From Prorocentrum cordatum (Eukaryota; Sar; Dinophyceae; Prorocentrales; Prorocentraceae), in the NCBI GenBank assembly GCA_963575745.1, contig CAUYUJ010008569.1:28928-92927 (forward strand): a stretch of DNA of 64,000 bases. Reading direction: 5' to 3'. The position numbers and the translations under genes are program-made. Positions 20,470 to 32,047 of the stretch are shown piece by piece (position 1 is the stretch's first letter; each line of letters starts with the position of its first letter). The notes under the pieces were generated by a model, which saw nothing but the letters and a program-made list of their open reading frames with translations, did no database searches and was not told where the DNA came from.

Positions 20470-21626
20470 TTTGGGTCGGATGGGGTGGAAGGGCGGGCGT
20501 GGGGGCTGGGGAAGATTCTATAGGCTTGCGCCACATCCTCTGACCCCTTGTTTTTCCCCACATCCTCTGACCCCTTGTTTTTTCCTTCCGCGGGACCGCT
20601 TGCCACAGCTTCCGTGTAGGCCGCGTTCGAGTCAGACCGCTCCGGCTTGGGCACAAGGAGGGGTGGTTCCCAAGTTGGCCGCAAACTGGCCCACGCGGGC
20701 CTCAAGAAGTCCCAAGCAGGCCCCAAGACGGCCCAAGGAGGGCTCCACGCAGCCCCGAGATGGTCCCAGGAGGGCCCCAAGAGGGCCACAGGAGGCCTCC
20801 AAGAGAGCTCCAAGAGCGCCCCTAGTTGGCCCAAGGCCTCAAGACGGTCCAAGATAGTCGTGGGCCAAGGGGAGTAGGGAATCCGCGAGACAGGGGTCGG
20901 CAAGAAAGAAGAGCAGCGCAGAACAGTGCGTCGACCATGGCCATGCTGGGGGCCAGTGGTGTCGATAGAAGTTCTGCTACTATTGTCGTCGTTCCTCTTT
21001 CTTCCCCGTCCCACCGTGGAAGCTAGGGCGGTGGCTGGTCGTTGCGAGAGCCCTGCGGCGCATCGCTCAACCGCGCCTGGGTTCTGGGGGGCGGGCCTCG
21101 AGGAGGTTCGCTGGGATGTCCTGGGAGGCCGCGTGGGCGCTTCCCGGAGACAGCTGCGAAGCCTCCTGGGAGGCCGTTTGAGAATCCCAGGAAGCCTCTT
21201 GGAGGGTCTTTCGGCCTGCGAAGGGCCTCCTGGGGGCATCTGTCGGCGATCCTGGGAGCGTCTTGGGCCGGCTTGGAGCCCTTGGAAGCGCTCTTGGGGG
21301 CCCTGTGGGCTGTCTTGAGGCGGTGCTGGGGACCTCGTGGGGCCCTTTCGGGCGCCTCTTGGGCCGTTTTGGGGCGATCTGGGGTCCGAGTAGGCTCGGT
21401 GGCTTCATCAACAGCCCTGTCGTGTTGTTCAGGAGCCGACCTCGCAGTCATAAGCCTTAGGCCAGTGCTCCAGCCGGGCACACAGGAGTTACAGACAAGA
21501 ATCCACACAGTCCGGCGCACAATGTTGGGTGTTTGATTGCGGAAGCGACGACAAAGTTACAACATTACCACACTTGTTCACGTCTACATCACGTTCGCAT
21601 CGTAGTGCGATTTCGCTTCTCATCAC
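20470..21626. repeat. MFS 3' flank: short direct repeat, then CTTGGG-type fields in both orientations
   Basis: CCACATCCTCTGACCCCTTG occurs twice in tandem (about 20531-20580). Positions 20640-20870 are AAG-AGGGCC-type degenerate units (minus-strand CTTGGG type). Positions 21085-21395 are the same field type in plus orientation. No gene is seen; the first 150 bases may be the MFS 3' UTR. Confidence 0.65.
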
Positions 21627-21815
21627 AGGGGGAAGGGGAGAAGGAGAAGGGAGAAGGAGAAGGCCTTCTCAGGAAGCGGGACTTCTCAGAAGCCTTCGCG
21701 TCTTCTGAAGAGTTTGCTACGTCTTTGCGGAATGCGTAGATTTGTTTTCAGAAGGCCGGGGGACTTCCCGGCCTTCTGAGAAGGACTTTTCTCTTTCACT
21801 TCCCCCTCTGACCTC
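21627..21815 (+). mobile_element. Foldback element family E, copy 1
   Basis: It has self-complementary GGCCTTCTCAGGAAGCGGGA, CTTCTCAGAAGCC and CCGGCCTTCTGAGAAGG, so the element can fold on itself. A related copy is at 38258-38455 (GGCGGCGGGACTTCTCAGGA, CTCTCAGAAGGCC). Confidence 0.6.
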
Positions 21816-21826
21816 GCCGCCAATAG

Positions 21827-21997
21827 ATGGGGTCGGAGGATGCGACGCGTCGACGGTGCATTTGATATGCATCGGCGGGGCATTTGCGACGTCGGCAACG
21901 CATGCATCGGCGATGCGGCTCGATGTGGAGCCATACGTTCTCCACGCCGACGGCGTCAATGTATCGCCGGCGATGCGGCGCGATCCTCCGACCCCAT
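21827..21997 (+). mobile_element. Foldback element family F, copy 1 (171 bp)
   Basis: The left end ATGGGGTCGGAGGATGCG is the near-exact reverse complement of the right end CGCGATCCTCCGACCCCAT. The interior is rich in GCATCGGCGATGC palindromes. A relative at 33589-33730 shares the GATGCATCG interior and the CCGGACCCCATTTGG-type right flank. Confidence 0.8.
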
Positions 21998-22840
21998 TTA
22001 TTCGGACCCCAGATGGGAGGCCTCTACCCACCCTTTCCTCTCAGCACCCTGTAGCCGATCCCCATCCCCTGTGGGTCATGGTATCTCAACCCTGTCAGCC
22101 CAGCATCCAAAGTGGGGATGTGCCCTGCGAGACCCGATGGGGAAACGCATATCGAATGGCTTTCGGCCCATCCCGCCACCGTGCTTGCGTTGGGGGCCGT
22201 AGGCCCTTAGGACGTTCGTTGGGATGTCGCGGGGGGCCTTTCGGTCACCCCCCGCGGCGCTGCAGCGGGATCGGCTTTTTTGAGTGGGATGCACGGGGCC
22301 TTCAGCGTGGACAATTTAGCAGTATGTGGCCTGGCGACAAGGACCCTGACTGCGCGAAAGGAGCAAAACGAAGAACCGATCATGCGGATTCGGAAGTCGA
22401 TTGTTTCGGTTATACACCAAGATATTGTTTACAAAGGGGGCCTTTTTCCGGCCCAAGCGATTGGCAAGCGGAAGAGTGGAACCAACGAGCATATTATGGA
22501 TTGAATTCTGCAGTGACGGTGCAGACGGACGGGGGTAGTCTTACGACGCACGCCATCCGATTTGCTATGGTCGACAGCGTTGGCTTACAGTTCTTCCCAT
22601 ATTGAGGATACAGTCTTGGATGTGGAGGCGCAGCTGGAGTACAACCGCTCGCTCATGGTAACCAGGGCGATCGGCGTGTAATTTGAGATTCGTCGATATG
22701 CACCGTCAGACAATTTTGCTTTTGGCATGGATATCCTTGAGTTGGAAAGGGCGGCCAGGTGCGTATAACATGCCATTATTCAGTACTGATGTTGACAACT
22801 GCCTTAGCGGCCAAGCTACTGGGAAGAGCTTCGTTTCGTC
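21998..22840. other. Sequence upstream of helicase pseudogene
   Basis: The last part, 22600-22840, reads in one plus frame as fragments such as FAFGMDILELERAA and EELRFVMDKIWKG, broken by stops. It may be decayed N-terminal coding sequence of the PIF1-like pseudogene that follows. The rest shows no feature. Confidence 0.4.
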
Positions 22841-25279
22841 ATGGACAAGATCTGGAAGGGACTTCTTGAGAAGGAGAAGGACATGGGGTGGACGCGCGAC
22901 GTAGATTTCCAGGCAGCAGCGCTGCAGACCACCAACGCGTCAGCCCTGGACGGGAACACGATCCACAGTGCATGCGGCACGGGCGCGGGCGAGACGGAGG
23001 GGCCGAGCGCGGCGGGCGACGGGGGCGCAGAGCCGGAGAGGAAGATGAAAGGAGATGGCCGCGCAGCAGACGTCACAGCGGAGTCGGCTGATCATCGACG
23101 AGGTGAGCATGGCGAGCGCGAGCTTTCTTGCAGAGCTCGATTCGCATCTGCGGTCGCGCGCGCCTGGACGTGCTGTTTTGTTGAGATTTCCATCAAGTGG
23201 AGCCGCCGTCGGGGACAGCAATCAATGCGCCGACCGCGTCGCGCCCGGAACGCGAGGAAGCGCGCGTCGGGCGCCGCGGAGGGCCGCGAGCAGCACATCT
23301 TCCGGGGGGGCAGAGGCGCAGGAGCAGAGCAGAGGATGGCGGAGTTGACGGATCGTAAGCACGTGGAGGACCACGACGACTGGTTCCAGTGCAATATGAC
23401 CCTCGGCGAGGAGCGCCGACAGAACGCGCGCGCAATTTTCTCCATGGGAGGCCAACGAATATGCCAGGGTCCTGGGTGCACGGCGCGCCGCAGTGCGTCG
23501 ACGTTCGTTGCCGCGAGAATGTGGACGCCATCGCCGAATATGACGCGCAGGCGTGCGAGGCGTGCAAAGCGAAACAAGAGAGGAGGAAATTCGTCGTGAC
23601 GCCGCAGGAATTCGCGCGAATTCGGGGGGGTAACTTGCTGGAGCCGTCGCAGCGGGCGAAGGAGCGAGGAGAGCAGCTGCCCTGGGCCACAGCAAGAGAT
23701 CGCCCGTGCCATGGGTGGGGCAGAGGCGGCCGTGCACGGTGGAGGACAACATGCGGTGCGATAGCTTGCCGGAGTAGCTACCTCCGGCGACGGGCACGCC
23801 CGTTCACTTGGGAGATACCTGGATCTGTCAAAGAGCAGCTTCTGCGGGGGCGCACGGCGACGAGTCATGGATGGGCGCTGCACGTGGACGAGGTCGCGGG
23901 AGATGAAGACGACGAGGTGTCGTTGCATTTGCCGAGAGTCATAGCGCTAGATCATCATGCGAAGGCCTGGCGCCTGCCAGGCTCGGGGCCGGGGCTGCGC
24001 CCGATTTCCCCATCAGCAGGTCGCCGGCGGTTCTTGGGCGGGCATCGGAAGCGTTTAGCTTTCAGTGCCAAGCGCGCTCAGTTCACAATCGCATCTCCCT
24101 TCGCGGCAACAGCGCGCGCCGCGCAAGGGCGAACAACGGGCGCATTCGTGGCTGACCTCGAGCGCGAGCTGGACGTCGAGTCGCGCTGCCATCGCGCGCG
24201 CGGCGGCGAGACGACTCATTCATGTCCTGCCTTTCGGCAGGGCGCCGCGCAACGAAGGCGAGATGGCCGACGCGAAGACGCGGTCGCAGGTGCCCCGAGG
24301 GGAGGGCGTGGATTGGGGAAGGCGGGGGGCGGAACTAATGCCGCGAGGCCAGCGCGAGCGGCGCCGGCGGAGGCTGCTGGCAGAGGCGTTCGCGAAGTAC
24401 GAGTTCCTGAGGAAGAAGAGGCCAGCCCGTTGCAACGAATGCGCGGCGGAGACGACAAGCGCGGGCGCGCAATGGCGCAAGGCGCGCAGCGGGCGGGCGA
24501 GCAGAGCGGAGAAGGCGGGGCGAACGCGGCCAGTCGGCGATCGGGGTGATGGCGCAGCGGGCGGTCAGGAGGGGGGGGAAAGGATGCGGACCATTTATTG
24601 CTCGATGTGCCCACATGTGAAAGCCTGTAAGATCTCGCGCAGTGGCAGTGCAAAGTGGTACGACAGCTTCGGCACAGTGCGGCGTTCGAGCGACAAGTGC
24701 CTGGCGCTGTTTGACGAGGAGGCGGCGGTGTCGGAAGCGCAGAAAACACAGCGCAGCGGGAGCGAGGTGCCTCGGAAATGCGCGGAGGAGCGCGACCTGT
24801 CCACGCGCCGGGCAAACAATCGCAAGCGAAAAGCAGGCGCGGAAACAAAGCCGCCGCTGCGCTGCGCGCCAGGACGCGCGGGGCGACGTCCTCGGGCACG
24901 GGCCATTTGAACCCTAAACAAATGAAAGAGCATCGCGGGCGCAAAGGAGCAGAGTAATGCGTGGGCCATGTGAGAAGAAAGGCACCACCAGGACGCGGCG
25001 ACGCGGCGAGGACGACAGTTGACGCGCGCGGCGCGCAGCCTGAAGCTCGCCTGGCAGGGCCACATCAGTAGCGCGCAGGAGACGGGACACTCGACGAGGG
25101 GAGTGAAATTAGCGTGCGCAGATTGCCAGGACCTCGGATTCACGGCGCGCAGTTGGCAGGCGTATCAGCGAAGCAGCACGGGCAAGAGAAAATTGTCGAA
25201 CTCAGCGTTCTCCATGGCGGGTGGGAACGTCGCGCGCGCAGAGGAAAACAGAACCTCGAAGTGCCAGCTTTGCAGGTGA
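22841..25279 (+). pseudogene. PIF1-like DNA helicase pseudogene with Cys-rich tail
   Basis: PIF1-family motifs appear in order but in different frames. ALDGNTIHSACG (about 22949-22984) corresponds to the GxTIH region after Walker A. LIIDEVSMASASFLAELD (about 23085-23145) is the Walker B DEVSM box. LTDRKHVEDHDDWFQ (about 23345-23390) precedes FLHGRPTNMPGSW (about 23430-23470). CEACKAKQERRKFVV (about 23553-23598) follows. RAQFTIASPFAATARAAQGR (about 24074-24135) resembles the C-terminal QGxT motif. A Cys-rich tail has CNEC, CSMC, CADC and CQLC pairs (24430-25279). At least three frame changes are needed (near 23000-23060, 23390 and 24200-24260). I do not see the Walker A segment. No Helitron Rep domain was seen, so a stand-alone PIF1-like gene is preferred. 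It is non-functional as assembled. Confidence 0.7.
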
Positions 25280-25457
25280 TACACGTTCGGGCGACTGTTT
25301 GGAAGATCGTTTCGGCAATGGCGGGGTAAGTGCTGAGTCCCGTGGAATGAGGGCCAGGAGGGGGAGGGGGGAGAGCGAGAGGGAGGACGGGGATTATGAT
25401 CATGAGGATGCTAACAAGTAGGCGGCAGAGGAGGAGGAGGAGGAGGACGACGAGGAG

Positions 25458-25471
25458 GAGGGGGAGGAGGG
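25458..25471. repeat. Left target-site duplication of the LINE (14 bp)
   Basis: GAGGGGGAGGAGGG abuts the T8 run (the minus-strand poly(A)) at 25472. It is identical to 32048-32061. The surroundings are GAGG-rich, so chance similarity must be allowed for, but both copies sit exactly at the element ends. Confidence 0.75.
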
Positions 25472-25562
25472 TTTTTTTTGAGCTCCACGCTCTCCTCTGA
25501 GTCCTTAAAAGGATCTGACGCCAGCTACAACGAGGCGGTGCAGCAGGCCTGGTGAAACAAAA

Positions 25563-28500
25563 TTAGGCATACGTGTTGAAGCACTGCATCAAATTGCCGA
25601 CATCAACCGTAACACCCGCTTTCTGCTGCCTATAATGCGGGTGTTTGCCTTTGCACAGGGCTTCCCAGCCGTACTTCGCTGCGCGCGACGGAGGCGGCTG
25701 GCACTTGGCGGCTAGCCCGCGGACAGAGGCTCCGCTGGAATGCGCCTTGCACCTAGTGCATATAAATAAAACCGAGCCATCGGAGCAATCGAACGCAATC
25801 GCGCGGTGCTCGAGGGCGTCCTGACTGGACGCGTGAAGCCGCGAAACCTGAGAGCAGGCGCCTGGCGGGGGCCTACGCTGAGATCGCTTGCCTCTGAGGC
25901 AAACTGCACAGCGCCACACTCCAGACCACATTTCCCAGCGATGACCTGCGGCCACTGCTGCAGCGGCAGGCGGGGCTGGAATTCGCCCTACCTCAGAGAG
26001 GTCCAAGGTAGGCCACACATGCAAAACATGGGCCGCTAGCCTAATAGTCTGGCGCGCCTGCGCGACAAGCTTATCAGCAGCAGCTAGCTTGTCTGGACAA
26101 GAAGGATGCAGATGCACGGCATGCTTCGCTGCAGCATCAGCGTGACGGTTGCCGAGGCGCCTCCAGCGCTCTGCAGCGTCGATACCCGCCTCATCCAGCT
26201 CCTTATGAGCTGCGACTCTAGTGCACGTGGAAGGCGAGATACCTTGGGCATAGAGTTGGAGGAAAGCCCCTGAGTAGGCCCTCTTCCCACACAGCTGCTC
26301 GGCCTTGGGCCGACAGGCCAGATTGACCACATTGCTGCAGTCAGAGAAACCTCGATGCAGGCCGACGCGAGCACATTGGCCCAAGTCCAGCAGCTGAATT
26401 CGGCCGATTGAGGCGTCTGAGGATATGGGGCCCACACGGGGGCCCGAAACTCGGCGACGGCCGACCCTTGGTCGTCGACCATCACCACACTGCTGCCAGC
26501 CCGAGAGAGCTCCCGAACAGTGTGACGGCTGCTCGAGCCGTCGATGAAAACGCTACCCCAAACTTCAATGCCAGGAGTAGCCCCAGAGGGCGACGAAACA
26601 TATTGGTGGTGCCGCACAAGAAACGGGCCATTGTCCGTCTCAGTGAGGGGCCTGGGGTACCCGTCGGCGGGGTGGCGGAAAGCCCCTGAAATAAAAACGA
26701 ACACAGCTTCCTCGTCGTCCTTAGCAGCTAAGGCTTCGGCTACAGTGCTAGCGTCCACTAGAGATGATCTAAGCTCAGCCACTGGCTCGTGGGGGCACTC
26801 CCACAACCGGTGGAAGATCGTGTCCGAGGCGCCACAGAACGGGCAACTGCCGTCCACGACGTAGCCTAAGCTCACAGCACGATCTCCAGTGAAAATGGCT
26901 TCAGTGGCGAACGCTCTAATGTGGGCCTTCTGGAGGGCCGTGTATTTCTTGGAGGCCAGGGCCTCGCGCAGCACATCATAGCATATCCTAGGTAGCACTC
27001 CCCTCTTTTCGGCGGAAAGGCGCTCCAACATCCTAAAATAACCGTCCTTGAGCAAGATCCTGAACAAGGCAGGCGAGAAGATGCCAAGAGGGATAGTGAA
27101 GCCACGGTCATCTCGCACCGTCATGAAGTTGTCCATGCACCAGCCCAGCCTAACCAGGGACATCCGAAGGGCCGACACGGGGCCCGCGACCGCTCTCCAG
27201 GAGCAGGCAGGGTTGGAGAACACAGCTTCCCACGCACGACGCAGCGAGGGAGAACCCAAACCCCAGGAGTAGGCCCCAGTCTGGGCCAGCCAGATCTCCT
27301 TGGACCAACGGAGGATGGGGGCGGTGGCAGTGCGCCAGCACGGATCATAATCGAGCAGCGCCGCCGTCGTCAGAGATCTCAACTGAGATCGAGGTCTGAC
27401 CACCGAGAAAACTTGCCGACGGAGGCGAAGCAACTCAAGGCCGCTAGTGCCAGTAATTTCAGTGCCATACGAAGCCCCCGAGAGGGGCCCCGAGGAGAAC
27501 ACCCTGAGAACCTGCGGACGAGAGATAACTTTATTCTGACGTTTTAATCTCTTAGCCGCCCTCGCAGCCTTGGCGATGCGCATTTTAGACTTCACCGAGC
27601 GCCCCGCCACCCTAAGCGCGCGGCCAGCCGTGTAGTCAACGCCTAAGTTGACAGCACTCGACGTAAAATTACCTCCTAAATGCGAAATGTCAAATGAAAC
27701 CTCATCCCCAAGGGCCTTCGAGGAAGCAGCAACAGCGGTCTTGTCCAGGGCGAGAGAACAACCGAAACAAGACTCAACGATGGCGTGGAGCGCCTTGGCC
27801 CCTTCGACGATCGATTTGACTACGGTCCTATGGTGGCCCGTGCACGAGAGACCCTGGTCGTCAATCTACACATCGAGGTCGAGCCTGGGGATGGAGGGAA
27901 GGGAATCGCATCCGTCCTGGCAAAAGACCCGAATGAACGCGGTGGCCATCGAGCATCCTGCGATAACCTCGTTCAGGCAGAAGTAGGGGCCTTCCAGCCA
28001 CCCTCCTAGACAGAGAAAGCGCCCACACCTGTAGGCATAAATGCAAAGACGGGCAATAGCGAGAGGGAATCCATGTTTCTTGCAACGGACCTCGAGCTCT
28101 TTCAGACTGGTGTTCTCATAGAACCTGCGAAGATCGAAGAGAACAGAACATGAGGACTCCCCGGAGGCAAGACCCGTGTCGGCGGTGACAGCTTGACGCC
28201 ACACCACATCGGCAGCTCCGCGAAACCCACCAGCAGCCCAGTACCGTTTGGGGTGTTCTTGTTCCCAGTTCAAGGCAAAGGGCCGCCGACAGCGGCCCCA
28301 AACCCTGAACCAGGAGCAGAACACCCCAATCGGCCTGTAGCCACCAGTCGGCTTCGGCAGAAGCGCCAACGTGACGACAGAGATCTGCGGAGGAAGGCAG
28401 CCTAGCGCTTCCATGACCGAAAAAATGGCACTGAGGCAATCAAGCGCAGCATCTGGCAACAGAGAGAAATGCTTGCAATGAAATCCGTCCACAGCCACGG

Positions 28501-30588
28501 CCGAAGACTCTTTGTAGGACTTAGAGATATCACGGATTTCGCTGGCCGTGGGTCGGGGAAGAGGCTCGATAACCTGACCATCAAACTCGGCCCCTCGACC
28601 CTCACCCCATATGCTGCTGAACCTCTCTCCCTCGGCCTTGAGCAGGGAGAGAGGATCACTGACGACGCACCCAGCAGCAGAGAGAGTCGAAGAGGGGACC
28701 CACGGAACAGGATCTTTAATGAATCGATGAACCCTTTTAGCTCCCTGATTGATGCCTACATGCAGCCAAGCAGCCCAGTCTGATCGGCTCTTGGCGGCGT
28801 ACTTGGCGCTGGCGGCCTTGACGGCCTCGTGAACCTGAGTGTGCAGATCAGCGAGCGACTCCACATCCCCACCTAAGCCAAGGGCGGAGACCTCCTGAGC
28901 CGCTCGCTTGAACAGCGGCTCGTAGTCTTCCACGGCGGCCGAGATGGTGGGCGGGGGCTCCGCCAACACGCAACTGAGCCTGGCAGCAGTGGCGGCAGCG
29001 CCTCCGCGCCGAGCGTGCACGAAGGCGCGAAGCTGTTGCCCGAGCCAACGGATCGCGCGATGACCAGGATAACGCACCCTACCATCCTGGCCCAAGATAG
29101 GTTTCCACACAAGCTGGGGACCCAAGCCCCTGGCGCCTAACTTGGGATGGCAACACCCACCAGGGGAATAAGGTCACGTTCAGCGTGGTCAGCCCACTTC
29201 CTGTAGAGAGGGCCCAGAAGACGTTTGGCCCCCTGCCCGTCTCCATTCTGAAGACAACGTTCAGCCTCGGACGCCAGCGCAAGTTCCCCAGCCCAACAAC
29301 TTTCTCTGGGGGCAGGGCCAAAGACAACCTGACACGGCAGAGGGGGAGGCTTCCTGAACGAGAGAGCGTGAAGCATCGCCAGTTTGGGGTGGAACACCAA
29401 CTGGACGGGCCTATGGGGGGAGAGCTCCGTATCCAATCTCGTACCGACCGACTTGAGACCCTTCGCAAGACCGCCCGAACAAACGAAGTAGTCGAACGTC
29501 GTGGGAGGGCCCGCAGGATAGTGCGTAGCGACAACGGGGAAGATGAGGGAAGCCCTCAACTCAGACACAAAACTGGACGACTCGAGCTCAGCAGGCTCTA
29601 GATTAAAGCCGGCACCGAGCACCCACGGCTGGCCGACAGCCGAAAGTTGCTCGCCGAGCCTCGCGAGCAGAGACATATTATCATCGCTGAGGCCTTCTGA
29701 GTGGTGAAGGTAGGCAGAAACAACCAGGATGGGGGGGGTCCCAGGGAGGTGCGCAGAGCACGCGATGCATCGCCCAGGCGTCGTGATGGCACCCTCGACC
29801 TCCAGAAGCCCCATCCAGGAGCGCACGAAAATGGCAACACCCCCACTCGTGTCCTGCGCTTGGGTGGGGGTAGCAGGGGCCCAAACCGACTTCCATCCAT
29901 GCCTAATGCACCAAGCACTGGCCTGCTCGATGTCCTCTTTGGAAATCAGACGGTGCTCCTGACCGAGCACAATGTGGGCTGAGCAATCTTCGAGCAAACC
30001 CTTCAACGTACCCCAAGAGTTGGCATTAATGGTCTGACTCGTGAGTGGCACCAAACTGTCAGAGTTAGAGGCCGATGACTGCTCGCTGCCGACAAGAGGA
30101 GCAGGCACAGGCAGGCTGACATTGCTGACAGAGTGCGCTGTCGACTTGAAACAGTCAGAGGGGAGCTGCGCCCTCTGAGAATCCAAGGGTTCGAATTTGC
30201 CCTTGGAACATCCTGGCGTTAAATTTCCGAGCGCGACGAGCTCAACGTGGGGACGAGATCCCCCCTCCACGGGGGGGCAAACAGACGTGGCCACGTGCGG
30301 GACAGCCCCGACCGTGGCATATTTGCGCGCTGGCTTACCAAGGGAGAGAACAGGATACAAAACCCTTGGCATCGCAAAGTCCAGCAAAGACACAGGGGCA
30401 AAGATAGGGGTCCGCTCAGCCGTGCGACGAAGCGCTCCCCTCTTGCGGATGAGGGCAGCTTGCGCAACTGAGCGGAACTCCATGTGCAGAGGTATATAAC
30501 GTGCTTCAACCCCCCCCCTGGAGGCAGCCTTCCGAGCGAAGGACCTGCGGACCCCAATCGACCGACGACTCGAGGAGGCGACGAGCAT
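25563..30588 (-). pseudogene. LINE ORF2 (endonuclease - reverse transcriptase - RNase H), broken
   Basis: It starts at the ATG 24 nt after the ORF1 stop. The endonuclease domain (about 30050-29390) has GQEHRL, GGVAIFV, TTFDYFV and SPHRPVQL. The expected GDFN box reads GAGFN, with Gly (codon 29610-29608) replacing the catalytic Asp. A frame change near 29150 leads into the RT domain: LLPKPTGGYRPIGV (about 28370-28325), LFDLRRFYENT (about 28145-28110) and NEVIAGCSMA. It then reads V-stop-IDDQG: TAG at 27868-27866 replaces the Tyr of the YIDD catalytic box. After the stop the frame stays open to 26084. RNase H has FIDGSS (about 26560) and AEF, then after a frameshift near 26410 SDCSNVV and NRHADAAAKHA. 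A Cys-rich tail (CAVC, CTRC, LAAKC, GKHPHY) ends at TAA 25565-25563. Confidence 0.85.
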
Positions 30589-30611
30589 CAGGGCTGGCCT
30601 CCAGGGGATAG

Positions 30612-31852
30612 CTAATCTTTGACTGTGTGAGTGGCCGCGTCAACGCGGTCAGCGCGCTCACGAGCCGTGCCTGTCGTAGAAGGCGAGGTCGGAGCGGCTG
30701 CCGCAGCACCAGCTGCGCCTGACGAGGCTGCACCTCCTGGCTCCACCTCGGCCGCAGGCGGCGGGGCAGCACCATCATCTCCTTCGGCGGGTGCACCAGC
30801 ATCAGGAGGTTCCTCGAAGGGTGCTTCCTGCTCCACTCGAGGCCGCTTGGCCGCAAGCCTCTTGATGTGCTGCGCGTGGGCGGACTTGAGGTCATCGACC
30901 TTCTGCTTGGCCTCTGCGAAGAGGGTGCCCGCCATCGCCGTGAGCCCTGCCTTGAGCTGTTGCACACGTGACTCAATCTCGATGTTGTCGGACTCGTCCA
31001 GCTCCACACCGTCACACCTGAACAGGTCCGAAACGCTGATGTCGAAGACCTTCGCGAGACGCTCCTGATCCATGATGTCCTCCAGAGCAAGCTTGACCGT
31101 GGACGTGGGTAACTGCTTGGGCGCCTCTTGTGACTCGACCAAGTCCTGCAAGAGAGTCGCATGCTCGCCTTCAGCATTGGTGAGCTCCGTGCGCAGCTCC
31201 AGCACCACAGTCTTCTGATTGTTGAGCTGAGCTTCGTACTGTTCGTACTTCTCAACTGCAGACTCCAAACGTTTGTTGATCCCATGCACCTTCCAATGGG
31301 CCCGATTGAGTCGAACCTGAATAGCTTCTTCTTGCTGCTTCGACGCGGTGAGGGCTTTGGCTGCGCGACGATGAGCTGCTGCGCCTGCAGAGTCTCCATC
31401 CTTTCGGCGAAGCCTGCCATGGTCTCGTACTCCGCGGCGGTGAACTTCGCTGCAGCAACACCAGGAGGAATGGGTAGGTGGCCTCCTCCCTTGGGGTAGC
31501 CGCCTCCAGCTCCTTTCTGTAGCTGCCCTGCGTCGCCGCCGCCTGGACCCTTGCCCCACGTAGCGCCACCGTTGAGCTGCCCGTAGCCGAACAACTTACG
31601 CGCTGCATCTCCAGACCATGCCGAAGTGGAATCTTGCGTGTAGGCTCCACAATGTTTGCAATAATAGAACCGAGCGGCGTTCTTGGCGCAACCACAGGCC
31701 TGGCACTGCCACTTCTTGCCAGGCAGCTGGTTGGCGGCCTGATCCTGCACACCGCCGCCGCCCTTGCAGAACAGAGGACCAGGCACAAGAGGAGGCCAAA
31801 CATCGCTGTAAGACAAGCCTTTGCCCCCGCCTTTTGCCTTGCCCCACGCCAT
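30612..31852 (-). pseudogene. LINE ORF1 (zinc-ribbon plus coiled-coil protein), frameshifted
   Basis: ATG at 31852-31850 is the first ATG downstream of the SL, giving MAWGKAKGGGKG. A Gly/Lys-rich N-terminus leads to a RanBP2-like zinc ribbon, WQCQACGCAKNAARFYYCKH plus C (four Cys). A Gly-rich linker follows, then a heptad-like coiled coil with Gln/Glu (ESAVEKYEQYEAQLNNQ). It ends in an acidic Ala/Pro tail with the stop at 30614-30612. The N-terminal part and the coiled coil are in different frames, so one indel near 31350 breaks it. A nucleic-acid-binding, particle-forming role is usual for LINE ORF1 proteins. The overall length would be about 410 residues. Confidence 0.8.
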
Positions 31853-32025
31853 GCCGAAAGGGTGGCTCTCTGGACTGACCAACGACCAGCGCACAGCCTA
31901 GCCGTGGTGAACGCTGCGATGCGTGGGGCGGACCACGCACCGCTCAGCCTGGGGCGAACCAGGCGAAAGATGAAAGCTGGCCGCGGACTAGCGGTATCCA
32001 CTTTATTCCCAGGGGAAACCAAAAC

Positions 32026-32047
32026 CTTGAGCCAAAATGGCTACGGA
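32026..32047 (-). other. Perfect 22-nt dinoflagellate spliced leader (DinoSL)
   Basis: On the minus strand the sequence is T followed by the core CCGTAGCCATTTTGGCTC and AAG, matching the DinoSL consensus at every position. It marks the exact 5' end of the LINE and abuts the target duplication. The following bases (GTTTTGGTTTCCCC) do not resemble the SL RNA intron, so it is not an SL RNA gene. Confidence 0.95.

Larger units (their letters stand above)
25472..32047 (-). mobile_element. Full-length 6.58-kb LINE carrying DinoSL at its 5' end
   Basis: The order on the minus strand is DinoSL (32026-32047), a 5' UTR of about 173 nt, ORF1 (31852-30612), ORF2 (30588-25563), a short 3' UTR and A8 (25479-25472). 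Fourteen-base duplications flank it exactly. SL at the 5' end, oligo(A) at the 3' end and target duplications together show insertion of a complete trans-spliced mRNA by target-primed reverse transcription. The copy is dead: frameshifts near 31350, 29150 and 26410, plus an in-frame TAG at 27866. The domain order (Zn-ribbon/coiled-coil ORF1; APE-type endonuclease, RT, RNase H and Cys-rich tail in ORF2) places it among two-ORF LINEs with RNase H; the clade is not assigned. Confidence 0.9.

Noticed and set aside
23092-23928. Minus-strand frame of 278 codons opposite the helicase pseudogene
   Set aside because: Shadow of plus-strand GC-rich coding sequence; no motif on this strand.
22841-25279. 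Helitron transposon
   Set aside because: PIF1-like motifs only; no Rep (HUH) motif and no Helitron ends seen.
32026-32047. SL RNA gene
   Set aside because: Sequence after the 22-mer lacks an SL RNA intron, while ORF1, poly(A) and target duplications fit a LINE mRNA end.
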